A stretch of 32,021 bases of DNA from Bacillota bacterium (GCA_023405135.1 JAEXYZ010000048.1:1-32021), one strand, 5' to 3'; positions 16,486 through 25,247 are shown, counted from the first letter of the stretch. Translations and numbers: made by a program. Notes: generated by a model not told the origin, from the sequence alone.

Positions 16486-17968
16486 CTTTCTTTTATTGCC
16501 GATTATCATCCCATTTTTCATCGGTATGATCTTAATGTTTGGACAAAAGAAATTAGCCTATCAACGGATAATAGCTCTTTTTGGACTGGTAATCTCCATT
16601 ATTTGTGCATTTGCACTTGTTATGAATGTTAAAGATAATGGCCCTCAAACTGTTACATTTGGTAGCTGGCCCGTTCCATTCGGTATTACAATGGTTTCAG
16701 ATATGGTTTCATCCCTGCTTATCCTTACAACATTAGCACTTGCTTTCTTTATCGTTTGGTACGGATTTGAATCTATCGGAAAAGAAAGAGAACAGTTTTT
16801 CTATTATCCAGGAATAATGTTTATAATTACTGGAGTAAATGGAGCATTTACAACAGGAGATATTTTCAACCTTTTTGTATTTTTTGAGGTTCTGCTAATG
16901 TCATCATATCTGTTAATTGTTCTTGGTGGAGAAAAAGCTCAGCTTCGAGAATCCATTAAATATATTTTAGTGAATGTCCTATCTTCAGCTTTATTCGTTA
17001 TCACTGTAGCATTTTTATATTCAGTAATTGGAACATTGAATATGGCAGATATTTCAGTGAAAATCGCAGAAGTTAGCCAGCCAGGTATTTTAACAGTCAT
17101 TGCAGTACTTTTCTTACTAGTATTTGGTATGAAGGCTGCTATATTCCCTCTTTACTTCTGGTTGCCTAGTGCATATGCAGCACCTCCAATCCCTGTATTG
17201 GCTTTATTCGGTGCGCTCCTTACGAAAGTCGGAGTATATGCCATCATGCGTACATATACGTTATTTTTTACCCACGATTTATCTTATACGCATGAATTAT
17301 TGTTAATTTTATCAATTATTACGATACTTGCTGGATGTATTGGTGCCCTTGCTCATTTTGATGTTAAACAAATTATTATTTACAACATTGTCATTGCTGT
17401 TGGCGTTATTTTATTCGGCGTTGCACAGATGAATGAAACTGGGCTTGAAGGGGCTATGTTCTACCTTATCCACGACATGATTATTAAAGCGGCATTATTT
17501 ATGCTAATTGGCATTGTTGCTTATGTTACTGGAACAACGAATTTACGAAAGATGGGCGGCTTAATGAAAAACTATCCAGCTCTTGGCTGGTTCTACTTAA
17601 TCGCCGCATTTGGCTTAGCTGGTGTACCTCCTTTAAGTGGTTTTATTGGAAAGTTACTTATTGTTCAAGGTGGATTCCAAGCAAGTAATATTTGGACTAG
17701 TATTTTTATATTAGCTTCTAGTTTAGTTGTTTTATTATCTGTCATGCGTATATTTATTTATGCATTTTGGGGAGAGCAAGGCCAGATTTCAAGAGAGGTT
17801 AATAAAACAACATACAATCGATTATTCTTCCCTACTATGCTACTAGTTGTCCTTTCAATTTTCTATGGTGTAGGTACTGAATGGATTATGCCATTTATGG
17901 ATGATGCAGCAAAAGTATTATCTGATCCTTCAATTTATGTTGATGCGGTCATGAAAGGAGGAGAATAA
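16478..17968 (+). CDS. mrpD: Mrp antiporter subunit D
   Basis: A 496-aa NuoM/N-like proton-translocating subunit with GDIFNLFVFFEVLLMSSYLL (conserved Glu), KAAIFPLYFWLPSAYAAPPIP and YLIHDMIIKAALFMLIG. ATG 16478 is preferred over the in-frame GTG 16469, because AAAGGAAG (16462-16469) is correctly spaced only for the ATG. It ends one base before mrpE. Confidence 0.95.
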   Translation: MSNFLLLPIIIPFFIGMILMFGQKKLAYQRIIALFGLVISIICAFALVMNVKDNGPQTVTFGSWPVPFGITMVSDMVSSLLILTTLALAFFIVWYGFESIGKEREQFFYYPGIMFIITGVNGAFTTGDIFNLFVFFEVLLMSSYLLIVLGGEKAQLRESIKYILVNVLSSALFVITVAFLYSVIGTLNMADISVKIAEVSQPGILTVIAVLFLLVFGMKAAIFPLYFWLPSAYAAPPIPVLALFGALLTKVGVYAIMRTYTLFFTHDLSYTHELLLILSIITILAGCIGALAHFDVKQIIIYNIVIAVGVILFGVAQMNETGLEGAMFYLIHDMIIKAALFMLIGIVAYVTGTTNLRKMGGLMKNYPALGWFYLIAAFGLAGVPPLSGFIGKLLIVQGGFQASNIWTSIFILASSLVVLLSVMRIFIYAFWGEQGQISREVNKTTYNRLFFPTMLLVVLSIFYGVGTEWIMPFMDDAAKVLSDPSIYVDAVMKGGE

Positions 17969-18448
17969 ATGTCCTTTCAAATTTTACTAAATTTATTTCT
18001 AGCCTTTTTATGGATGTTTTTATCCTCTAATTATTCAGTATCACGTTTTATTATCGGATACCTATTAGGACTTCTTGCAATACTTGCCATGAGACGTTTC
18101 TTTAAATCTCGTCTTTATATTGACCGAGTATGGGCAATTATTAAGTTAACAATTCTATTTATTAAAGAGTTAATTTTAGCTAACGTTTCTGTTTTAGTTC
18201 TTGTATTAAAACCTAAACTTCAGATGCAGCCAGCATTTTTTAAGTACGATACAGAACTTACACAGGATTGGGAAATTACCCTTTTATCTAGTCTAATAAC
18301 TTTGACGCCAGGTACTGTCGTTGTTCACGTATCTGACGATTCAAAATCACTATTTATTCACGTAATTGATAGTAATGATATTGATGAAACAATAGATTCA
18401 ATTAAAAATTCTTTTGAAAAAGCGATATTGGAGGTGAGCCGTACATGA
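17969..18448 (+). CDS. mrpE: Mrp antiporter subunit E
   Basis: A 159-aa MnhE family subunit with N-terminal helices (LNLFLAFLWMFLSSNYSVSRFIIGYLLG in two blocks), KLTILFIKELILANVSVLVLVL, and a cytoplasmic part with LSSLITLTPGTVVVHVS, the family signature. Ribosome binding site GGAGGAG lies inside the mrpD end. The stop overlaps the mrpF start (ATGA). Confidence 0.94.
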   Translation: MSFQILLNLFLAFLWMFLSSNYSVSRFIIGYLLGLLAILAMRRFFKSRLYIDRVWAIIKLTILFIKELILANVSVLVLVLKPKLQMQPAFFKYDTELTQDWEITLLSSLITLTPGTVVVHVSDDSKSLFIHVIDSNDIDETIDSIKNSFEKAILEVSRT

Positions 18449-18726
18449 CATATTTTCTTTGGGGAGCAATTGTAATCATTGCACTTTCTATGGTTGCACT
18501 TCTATATCGTCTAGTTAAAGGTCCTGCACCTTCTGACCGCGTAGTAGCGCTAGACACTATAGGTGTTTCATTGATTTGTTTAGTGGGGCTTTTTTCAATA
18601 TTAGTTGAAACAAGTTTCTTCTTAGAAATCATTTTCTTATTGGCAATTCTATCGTTTATTGGAACGATTGCCTTCTCTAAATTTATAGAGAAAGGGGATA
18701 TTATTACTCGTGACAATTCTCGCTAA
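18445..18726 (+). CDS. mrpF: Mrp antiporter subunit F
   Basis: A 93-aa, three-helix MnhF/MrpF subunit with YRLVKGPAPSDRVVALDTIG, the diagnostic loop. It overlaps mrpE by four bases and mrpG by 17 bases. In B. subtilis MrpF is also linked to bile-salt efflux; that is family knowledge only. Confidence 0.94.
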   Translation: MTYFLWGAIVIIALSMVALLYRLVKGPAPSDRVVALDTIGVSLICLVGLFSILVETSFFLEIIFLLAILSFIGTIAFSKFIEKGDIITRDNSR

Positions 18727-19075
18727 TATTTTAGTCATTTTCTTTATATCTGCTGGGTTATTATTTATTGTTGTAGCTGCAATTGGTTTACTTCGTTTAC
18801 CTGACCTTTATACACGTGCTCATGCAGCTTCTAAAAGTTCTACATTAGGAGTTATGTGTATTTTAATAGGTGTATTCTTTCACTTTTGGCTTCTTGAGAA
18901 TCATTTTAACCCAAGTATTCTTTTAGGAGTGTTATTCTTATTTATCACTGGTCCCGTAGGAGGTCATATTATGAGCAGATCCTCTTATTTGGCAGGTATT
19001 AAACCTTGGTCAGGTACAGTACGTGACGATCTAAAAGAAGAAGTTGAAAGAATGAAAAAAGAACAAGGTATATAG
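18710..19075 (+). CDS. mrpG: Mrp antiporter subunit G
   Basis: A 121-aa MnhG subunit with three helices and the signature GLLRLPDLYTRAHAASKSSTLG. It starts with GTG inside the mrpF end; AAAGGGG lies about 13 bases upstream, a rather long spacing. It is the last gene of the operon, closed by the terminator at 19142-19170. Confidence 0.93.
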   Translation: MTILANILVIFFISAGLLFIVVAAIGLLRLPDLYTRAHAASKSSTLGVMCILIGVFFHFWLLENHFNPSILLGVLFLFITGPVGGHIMSRSSYLAGIKPWSGTVRDDLKEEVERMKKEQGI

Positions 19076-19141
19076 TGCCTCCGAAGTTTCGATGGTTACT
19101 TTTAGCAAAATCCCAATGAAGTTTATAAATGCTTATTCAAA

Positions 19142-19174
19142 AAAGAAGCGCGAATATAAACGCGCTTCTTTTTC
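19142..19174. terminator. Terminator of the mrp operon (probably bidirectional)
   Basis: AAGAAGCGCG and CGCGCTTCTT form a perfect 10-bp stem around AATATAAA, followed by TTTCTT on plus and preceded by an A-run that gives a U-tract on minus. It separates mrpG from the convergent small Tyr-rich gene. Confidence 0.88.
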
Positions 19175-19381
19175 TTAATAAAATCGACGATATGGTCTTC
19201 TGTATGGATAATAGTATGGAGGATATTGTTGGTATGGAGGGTATTGTTGGTATGGAGGGTAAAAAGGATAACGATTATAGCCTGGATAAATTACATTACC
19301 AAGAAATCCACCTAAAAATCCGCCTAAGAATGGGTAACCAAAATTTGAAAAGCCATCATATCCACGATAAAAATTTGACAT
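19175..19381 (-). CDS. Small Gly/Tyr/Pro-rich repeat protein
   Basis: A 68-aa protein. A short N-terminus (MSNFYRGYDGFSNFGYP) is followed by a glycine-rich hydrophobic stretch (FLGGFLGGFLG) and then a YPPYQQ-type repeat region ending YYYPYRRPYRRFY. The start at 19381 is set by AAAAGGAGG just upstream; an ATG at 19408 lies before that site. The composition recalls small Bacilli coat-like or surface-associated proteins, but no family is recognised. The ribosome binding site and start codon lie in a long inverted repeat (next entry). Confidence 0.6.
   Translation of the reverse strand: MSNFYRGYDGFSNFGYPFLGGFLGGFLGNVIYPGYNRYPFYPPYQQYPPYQQYPPYYYPYRRPYRRFY
19222..19257 (-). repeat. 18-bp tandem repeat encoding YPPYQQ
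   Basis: Two nearly identical 18-base units (19222-19239 and 19240-19257, one base apart at the second position) encode consecutive YPPYQQ-type hexapeptides. A degenerate partial unit lies on the 19205-19221 side. In-phase length makes copy-number change tolerable. Confidence 0.8.
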
Positions 19382-19434
19382 ACTAAACCTCCTTTTCCTA
19401 AGTAACATATGTAAAAAAAGGAGGTTTAACTATG
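19379..19434 (-). promoter_or_regulatory. Inverted repeat covering the ribosome binding site and start codon of the repeat-protein gene
   Basis: CATACTAAACCTCCTTTT (19379-19396) faces AAAAGGAGGTTTAACTATG (19416-19434). In the minus-strand mRNA, the AAAAGGAGGTTTAGTATG that carries the Shine-Dalgarno and AUG can pair with an upstream anti-copy over about 18 bases, with one bulge. The loop is 19 bases. The stem would block initiation unless it is opened. Confidence 0.65.
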
Positions 19435-19509
19435 CAATATGCCTATTAGATTTCAACTTATCCTAGCTAGACATTTTATCCCAAGTCGAAATTTTATTAT
19501 TAAGTTAAT

Positions 19510-21018
19510 TCAATTCATTTGTTCGCCTAGTCTTTCAATTAATGTTGCAAGTGTTCGAACCATAACACCGGTTCCACCTTTTGGACCTAAATCATAAGCA
19601 GCTGAAGCGTCAGAAGTACCTGCAATATCTAAATGAATCCATGGTGTATCCCCTACAAATTCACCGACAAAACCGCCAGCAAAAATCATATGACCATCAC
19701 TACCAGGTGAATTATTTAAATCAGCAATTTCTGATTTTCTAATACGTTTTTTATCTCTTTCTGTCAGTGGCATTCCCCACACAAATTCCCCTGCTTCAAT
19801 ACTTGCTTCGATAAAAGCATCAAAGAAGGCTTCATTATTTGTTATAGCCCCCGTTTTATCATATCCAAGAGCTGTAATAACTCCACCTGTTAAAGTTGCA
19901 ACATCAATTAAGTAATTTGCTCCTTGTTGCTTTGCATAGGTTACAGCATCAGCTAATACGAGTCTTCCTTCTGCATCTGTATTTAAAATTTCAACTGTTT
20001 TTCCACTATATGTTGTAATAACATCATCTGGTTTGAAAGCAGCTCCAGAAATCATATTGTCAGTTGAACCAATAACGGCCACAACATTTTTATTTGGTCG
20101 TAATTCACCAATAATTTTCATTGCACCAAGAACTGCTGCTGCTCCACCCATATCACCTTTCATACCAACCATGCCTGTTTTAGATTTGATTGAATATCCA
20201 CCAGTATCATAGGTTACACCTTTACCCACTAACCCAATGATGTCTTCCCATTTTTCAGTCGCTTGATATTTTATTGTAATTAAACGAGGCTCTTCAGTAG
20301 ATCCTTGGTTAACACTTAAAATACCGCCCATACCAAGCTCTTCTAAATCGGCTTTATTTAATATTTCAATTTCAAAGTCGTATTGTTTTGCTAATTTCTC
20401 TGCATAATTAGCTAAGTCGGTGGCAGTCAATAAATTCGGTGGTAAATTAACTAAACTACGTGCCTCATTTACCGCGTCCGCATAAATTTTACCAACCTCG
20501 TAACTTGCAGCAATTTCATCAATATCTGAGTCAGTCACAAAATGTACCGCATCCATATAAGTATCTACTTCATTTGATGTTGTTTTATAATTTGGCACTT
20601 GATAAAAGCCTAAACCAGCGCCCTCTGCAAATAAAAAGGCAATTGTTTGTTCATCAATTGGACTTGCAGTAAAAGATTCTAACCAAATTGAAAATTCACT
20701 TACCTTCGAAGCTCTTAGATGCTTTCCTACTAATCCAAATGTTTCTCTTAATTCATTTTCCGTTAATGTTTTTGTGTCACCTAATCCAACAAATAATACT
20801 CGTTTAATACGTGTGTGTGATCCTGTGTAAGGGATTTGAGTTAGTTTCTTTCTTTCAGTACATATGTCTCCAGAACGAATCCAGTTCTCAATGCTCTTGC
20901 CATAAAATGATACGAAATTATTCCAACCTGTTATATGGTCACAATTTTTTTGTACTCCTACAATTAGAAGTTCCGTATTCACTTCATTGAATGTTTTTGA
21001 TTCCTTCACAATTTTCAT
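19510..21018 (-). CDS. pepA: Leucyl aminopeptidase (M17 family)
   Basis: A cytosolic metallo-aminopeptidase of 502 aa that releases N-terminal residues from peptides; it corresponds to B. subtilis YuiE. The N-terminal regulatory domain is followed by the catalytic domain with GKGVTYDTGGYSIKSKTGM (metal-binding Asp, active-site Lys), MKGDMGGAAAVLGAM, and the family signature NTDAEGRLVLADA. Ribosome binding site TGGAGGGA lies before the ATG. It is divergent from yuiD, as in the B. subtilis yui region. Confidence 0.95.
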   Translation of the reverse strand: MKIVKESKTFNEVNTELLIVGVQKNCDHITGWNNFVSFYGKSIENWIRSGDICTERKKLTQIPYTGSHTRIKRVLFVGLGDTKTLTENELRETFGLVGKHLRASKVSEFSIWLESFTASPIDEQTIAFLFAEGAGLGFYQVPNYKTTSNEVDTYMDAVHFVTDSDIDEIAASYEVGKIYADAVNEARSLVNLPPNLLTATDLANYAEKLAKQYDFEIEILNKADLEELGMGGILSVNQGSTEEPRLITIKYQATEKWEDIIGLVGKGVTYDTGGYSIKSKTGMVGMKGDMGGAAAVLGAMKIIGELRPNKNVVAVIGSTDNMISGAAFKPDDVITTYSGKTVEILNTDAEGRLVLADAVTYAKQQGANYLIDVATLTGGVITALGYDKTGAITNNEAFFDAFIEASIEAGEFVWGMPLTERDKKRIRKSEIADLNNSPGSDGHMIFAGGFVGEFVGDTPWIHLDIAGTSDASAAYDLGPKGGTGVMVRTLATLIERLGEQMN

Positions 21019-21103
21019 TTAAACATCCCTCCATTTAATTATCTTTATTATAGTTAAGCACCTTTACTATATCGACTATTTCTTATTACGAATTTGCTGT
21101 ATT

Positions 21104-21134
21104 TTGATTTCTTCTAAATGAGATATGTTATACT
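21104..21134 (+). promoter_or_regulatory. Promoter of yuiD
   Basis: TTGATT (21104-21109) and an extended -10 TGTTATACT (21126-21134) are separated by 19 bases. The -10 lies 35 bases before the TTG start. Confidence 0.45.
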
Positions 21135-21169
21135 AATACAAAGATTATGAAGGGTAGGGATTATTTATT

Positions 21170-21646
21170 TTGGCACTTTTTCATAATGCACCTTTACTTT
21201 TAGCTCTTTTTTCTATTTTATTTGCACAATTCGTTAAAGTACCAATCCATTTCATTTTCACAAAAAAATTAGACTGGTCTCTTCTTACTTCTACTGGTGG
21301 AATGCCAAGCTCTCATTCAGCAGCAGTAACGAGCCTTGCGACAGGAATTGGTTTTGAAACAGGCTTAAGTTCCCCTACCTTTGCAGTTGCCGCAATGTTT
21401 GCAGGTATTGTTATGTATGATGCAAGTGGTGTCCGTTATCAAGCTGGGCAGCACGCGGTAATCATAAACCGAATGCGAAATGAATTATCAGTGTTTTTCC
21501 GTGAAATTAAACATTGGCCAGAAAAGGATGAAAATGAAAAAATTCAAGAATTGAAAACATTACTTGGACATAAGCCAAGTGAAGTGTTCTCTGGTGGAAT
21601 TACTGGGATTTTAATTTCAGTGGTATTTTATACTGTCATAATTTAA
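21170..21646 (+). CDS. yuiD: YuiD, DUF212 / divergent PAP2 family membrane protein
   Basis: A 158-aa membrane protein closely resembling B. subtilis YuiD in length and motifs: FAQFVKVPIHFI, LDWSLLTSTGGMPSSHSAAVTSLATG (in blocks), YDASGVRYQAGQHAVIINRM, and LLGHKPSEVFSGGITGIL. The GGMPSSHSA motif is that of PAP2-like phosphatases, although the family is divergent and its substrate is unknown. It starts with TTG behind GGTAGGGA. It is closed by the terminator at 21653-21691. Confidence 0.9.
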   Translation: MALFHNAPLLLALFSILFAQFVKVPIHFIFTKKLDWSLLTSTGGMPSSHSAAVTSLATGIGFETGLSSPTFAVAAMFAGIVMYDASGVRYQAGQHAVIINRMRNELSVFFREIKHWPEKDENEKIQELKTLLGHKPSEVFSGGITGILISVVFYTVII

Positions 21647-21652
21647 AAAAAG

Positions 21653-21692
21653 CAAGGAGCCGCCCTAATATGACTCTAGGAAGGCTCCTTGC
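21653..21692. terminator. Bidirectional terminator between yuiD and yuiB
   Basis: GCAAGGAGCC (21653-21662) pairs with GGCTCCTTGC around a 21-base loop. CTTTATTTT follows on plus, and the upstream A-run gives TTTTTTT on minus. Confidence 0.82.
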
Positions 21693-21702
21693 CTTTATTT
21701 TG

Positions 21703-22032
21703 TTAAAACATTCGATACCCGGCTTTGCGTAAGTAAATCATAACTATCCCAGCAATAATCGCTCCTACAAAACCTCCTGATAAAATAACAATATCAACGA
21801 TTTGTAGTGATTGGACTTTGTCTATTAAAGCAGGAAAAGCTGTACCTGGTTTAAAAATATAATCTAGAAAACTTACTTCATCAATAATAAATATGACAAC
21901 AACAGGATAAACAATTGCCATTAACCATGTCATACGTAGTAGCATATTTAATAAAAAGCCAATACCAAAAAACATTACAATGAAAAGTACTACAGAGATG
22001 ATTAATTGAACTAACGAAACTGAACCACTCAT
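21703..22032 (-). CDS. yuiB: YuiB-like integral membrane protein
   Basis: A 109-aa protein with three hydrophobic segments (VQLIISVVLFIVMFFGIGFL, MAIVYPVVVIFIID, VGAIIAGIVMIYL). The start at 22032 is chosen because GGAGGT lies 9 bases upstream; an in-frame ATG at 22056 precedes that site. The name follows its position between yuiD and core genes, matching the B. subtilis yui order. The function is unknown. Confidence 0.65.
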   Translation of the reverse strand: MSGSVSLVQLIISVVLFIVMFFGIGFLLNMLLRMTWLMAIVYPVVVIFIIDEVSFLDYIFKPGTAFPALIDKVQSLQIVDIVILSGGFVGAIIAGIVMIYLRKAGYRMF

Positions 22033-22095
22033 ATTATGTATACCTCCGCTTTCCACTCACTAGTTTACATGATTAATGATGCGCTTTCAAATAGA

Positions 22096-22138
22096 AAAGG
22101 GACCATCACAAAATATCTTTTGAGATGGTCCCTTTTCG
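22096..22138 (-). terminator. Terminator of cstA
   Basis: AAAAGGGACCATC and GATGGTCCCTTTT form a 13-bp stem. An inner CAAAA/TTTTG extends it with A-A bulges around TATC. Read on minus it ends CCCTTTTCTATTT. It lies between cstA and yuiB, both on minus. Confidence 0.85.
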
Positions 22139-22226
22139 TGTATATACAGTACCGAAGAAACAATGTTTTCCTTCTATGAAAAGAGATTGAAAGAATATTA
22201 AAATTTTCAAAGTATCCTTGCTTAAA

Positions 22227-24026
22227 TTAATATAATTCTAACGCTTTCCCATTAATAGGCCTTGGATTGTTCCATAGTTGAATCCATTTTTTCACGGCAG
22301 TCACGACAATAATAACTCCTAAAATTAACATAATAATTGATAACACTCCGTTTAACACGGAATAACCCGCTGCTGCACTATTCCAGTAAACATTTTTCAC
22401 CATCCAAATACCAGCAACGTTTACTGTAACATATAAATAAATTAATGGAATAATACATGTTAAAACATAAATACGTTTTGTTGCCATCTTTAAAATCACA
22501 GTTCCACCTACAACTAATCCAATAGATGCCATTAGTTGGTTGGAAACGCCGAATAGTGCCCAAATCGGTCCAATTTCACCTGAATATAATAAATATCCCC
22601 ACATTAAACAAGCTAGAGCACTTGCAATGATAGTACCAGGAACCCAATCAGTTCGTTTAAGAGGTTTTATAGCATCCCCGAAGAAGTCTTGAATTAAATA
22701 ACGAGCAACACGTGTACCAGCGTCAATTGCAGTTAATATAAATACAGCCTCAAACATTATAACGAATTGATAAAAATAAGATGCCATTCCAGAGAACCAA
22801 GGAATCCCTGTAAATATTTGTGTCATTCCTACTGCCAATGACACCGCTCCACCAGTTCGGCCTTCTAAATCCATCCCTACTGTTTGTGATAGACTCGTTA
22901 AATTAACCGTTTCCATACCAAGAGTTGCAAAAACAGCAGGAGTTGCATTAATTGCAAAATAATCTCCAGGATGTAAAGCTGTAGCGGCAACAAGGGCCAT
23001 TACACCTACTAGACTTTCTACTAGCATTGCACCAAAACCAACAACTCGGATATCTTCCCATCGGTTTAACATCTTTGGTGTTGTACCTGAACCTATAAAT
23101 GCATGGAATCCTGAAATGGCTCCACAGGCAATTGTAATCGATACAAATGGCCATACAGGTCCTGCAATAATTGGACCTCCACCATGTATAAACTCAGTAA
23201 CAGCTGGGAATTGGATAACTGGATTTACTAAAAAGACGCCTGCAATAAGAGCGATGAATACGCCTATTTTCATAAAACTGCTCAAATAATCACGCGGTGC
23301 AAGTAAAAACCATACAGGTAAAGCAGCAGCAAAGAAAGCGTATACAGGTAAAATAATAGCCAAAGTTTGACGATCAAAGGTCAAAAACTCCCCAAGAGCT
23401 GTTCCTTGTATATATGGTCCAACAAAAACTCCTATAAGTAATAAAATAAAACCAATTGCAGATGTCACGACTAAATTACCAGTTTTTTTATAGGCAACTC
23501 CAACAAGCATCGCAATTGGAATTGTGATTGCTACTGCAAAAGTTCCCCACGGATTACTTTCTAGTGCCCCTAAAACAACCATAGAAAGACCAGCCATTGT
23601 TATTGTAATAATAAACAACATTGCTAAACCAGTACAAAAGCCTGCTACAGGTCCAAGCTCCTCTTTCATTACCTCTGAAAGCGATTTCCCACCACGACGC
23701 ATAGAAGCAAATAAAACTACCGCATCATGAACTGCCCCACCAATGACAGCACCGATAAGTAACCATAATAGACCAGGTAAGTAACCAAATTGTGCCGCTA
23801 AAACAGGTCCCACAAGTGGTCCTGCTGCAGCAATGGCAGCAAAATGATGACCAAATGCTACCCATTTATTAGTTGGAACATAGTCTTTCCCATCATTATA
23901 AGCATGTGCTGGTGTCAGTTCTTTTTCATTTAATCGTAATACTTTTTTAGTGAAAAAATAGCCATATAATCGATATCCAATAATGAGCACACAAATAGAT
24001 CCAATTACAATTGATAAAGCATTCAT
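22227..24026 (-). CDS. cstA: Carbon starvation protein CstA family transporter
   Basis: A 599-aa polytopic membrane protein with the CstA core: YVPTNKWVAFGHHFAAIAAAGPLVGPVLAAQFG in adjoining blocks, GGAVHDAVVLFASMRRGGKSL, AISGFHAFIGSGTTPKML and DAGTRVARYLIQD. Family members transport peptides or pyruvate and are induced on carbon depletion. The length matches the B. subtilis protein. Ribosome binding site GGGGG is 6 bases before the ATG. A GCTCGAGC palindrome lies in its upstream region. The substrate here is not readable. Confidence 0.93.
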   Translation of the reverse strand: MNALSIVIGSICVLIIGYRLYGYFFTKKVLRLNEKELTPAHAYNDGKDYVPTNKWVAFGHHFAAIAAAGPLVGPVLAAQFGYLPGLLWLLIGAVIGGAVHDAVVLFASMRRGGKSLSEVMKEELGPVAGFCTGLAMLFIITITMAGLSMVVLGALESNPWGTFAVAITIPIAMLVGVAYKKTGNLVVTSAIGFILLLIGVFVGPYIQGTALGEFLTFDRQTLAIILPVYAFFAAALPVWFLLAPRDYLSSFMKIGVFIALIAGVFLVNPVIQFPAVTEFIHGGGPIIAGPVWPFVSITIACGAISGFHAFIGSGTTPKMLNRWEDIRVVGFGAMLVESLVGVMALVAATALHPGDYFAINATPAVFATLGMETVNLTSLSQTVGMDLEGRTGGAVSLAVGMTQIFTGIPWFSGMASYFYQFVIMFEAVFILTAIDAGTRVARYLIQDFFGDAIKPLKRTDWVPGTIIASALACLMWGYLLYSGEIGPIWALFGVSNQLMASIGLVVGGTVILKMATKRIYVLTCIIPLIYLYVTVNVAGIWMVKNVYWNSAAAGYSVLNGVLSIIMLILGVIIVVTAVKKWIQLWNNPRPINGKALELY

Positions 24027-24100
24027 AATGTACCCCCATCCCTATGGTCAAAAATAATAACAAAAAATTGGGCGATTACATTTTAAAAACTATTCAATTA

Positions 24101-24119
24101 AAAGTGGCTCGAGCACTTT
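24101..24119. promoter_or_regulatory. Palindrome upstream of cstA, possible operator
   Basis: AAAGT-G-GCTCGAGC-ACTTT is an 8-bp perfect palindrome with flanking arms and a one-base bulge. It lies about 75-95 bases before the cstA start, between cstA and the Nudix gene. It does not match the CcpA consensus. The regulator is unknown. Confidence 0.3.
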
Positions 24120-24176
24120 CCACCAAAATATGAAACTATTTTAAAAAACATGCAAGGAAAGATCCTTTTAAGGAAA

Positions 24177-24674
24177 TTATTTATTAAAAAATAATTTATA
24201 CGATGAATATTGAAAAACATCTCCTGGATTGATGCCTTCTTTCTTAAAAAGCTGATGATGGATTAGTTCATGGCTCGCCATTTCACGTAGCATAATAGAA
24301 GCTTCACCACCATTAACAAGTTCATCTACTTTAATCCATCTTCCAGCAGATAACTCTTTTTCTTGGATTGTAATCAATTGATTTTCATTCATCGGCTTAC
24401 AGAAGAAAATAGCCATATTATCACTTACTTCCTCTCGAATAACACCTGTACGAAAGCCAACTAATCCACTGACCTCACAATCAATTCCTGTTTCTTCTTT
24501 GACCTCACGTACAACAGCTTCATCAGCTGTCTCGCCAACCTTTACAAACCCTGCTGGCAGTGACCAAACCCCTTTAAGGCCACTATATTTCTTTTTTACG
24601 ACAAGCCACTCACCAGTCGAATTAATTACAATTCCAGCTACCCCTAACCACACTTTACCTCTTTCTTGTTTCAT
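24177..24674 (-). CDS. Nudix hydrolase
   Basis: A 165-aa pyrophosphohydrolase with an intact Nudix box (GFVKVGETADEAVVREVKEETGI in two halves; pattern Gx5Ex7REUxEExGU), preceded by GVWSLPAG. The substrate class (nucleotide sugar, NADH, oxidised nucleotide) cannot be assigned. Ribosome binding site AAGGGGA is 6 bases before the ATG. It lies just downstream of the TPR pseudogene on the same strand, so its upstream context has been rearranged. Confidence 0.9.
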   Translation of the reverse strand: MKQERGKVWLGVAGIVINSTGEWLVVKKKYSGLKGVWSLPAGFVKVGETADEAVVREVKEETGIDCEVSGLVGFRTGVIREEVSDNMAIFFCKPMNENQLITIQEKELSAGRWIKVDELVNGGEASIMLREMASHELIHHQLFKKEGINPGDVFQYSSYKLFFNK

Positions 24675-24694
24675 CCGAATTCCCCTTTGTCTTT

Positions 24695-25199
24695 TTAAAA
24701 ATATACTTGTATGATCTTTTTCCGAATCCTTTCAATACATTCAATTGCTTCTTGGAGATTCGGTGCTCGTTCTAACATAGTTTCAAAAGAATTAATTGCT
24801 ATTTCATAATGATTTTTGCCTGATGTTCCTCATTATATTTCAAATAAAAATCACCAAGAACTTCTTCTGTTTTTCCTATACTATTTTGATGTATTTTTCA
24901 ATTCATTATAAATTTCCAAAGATTTTTGGAAATGAGATAGTGCTATATTTGGCTCATTCGTTTTAATATACATTAATGCTAGTTCCCTGCTAAAAATATT
25001 ATGCCTAGGCTCAAATTCCATGCACTTTTTAATTAATTATTTTTTGAGTCTTATTTATAATTATAAAGTCCTTTTTATAAACAGAAAATGTAAAAATTAA
25101 ATATCTTTTTGACATTTCATTATGTGATAATAATCTATTACTTTGATTGAAATGTTTTGTCTTAAAGATTTCACTTAAGTAAATAGCCTCTTTAATCAG
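24695..25199 (-). pseudogene. Decayed tetratricopeptide-repeat protein, 5' end removed by an IS
   Basis: Minus-strand reading gives LIKEAIYLSEIFKTKHF, then after stops FSRELALMYIKTNEPNIALS and HFQKSLEIYNEL. After one frameshift comes IGKTEEVLGDFYLKYNEE, and after another HYEIAINSFETMLERAPNL, ending IRKKIIQVYF at 24695. These are TPR-like helices as in Rap/HTH-TPR regulators of Bacilli. At least two frameshifts and several stops are present. The reading breaks at the IS end at 25200, so the N-terminal part is gone. Confidence 0.65.
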
Positions 25200-25247
25200 T
25201 GGATCTACGTCAAGATTTTGGACACAAAAAGATTAAGTTTTTGTTCT

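Noticed and set aside
19129..19386. 85-codon plus-strand open frame antisense to the YPPYQQ protein
   Set aside because: It begins upstream of the mrp terminator stem and runs through it, with no ribosome binding site, and mirrors the repeat coding on the minus strand.
22077..22092. CcpA cre-like half-site (TGCGCTTTCA) upstream of yuiB
   Set aside because: Only one half matches the consensus and the spacing is one base short, so it is not supported.
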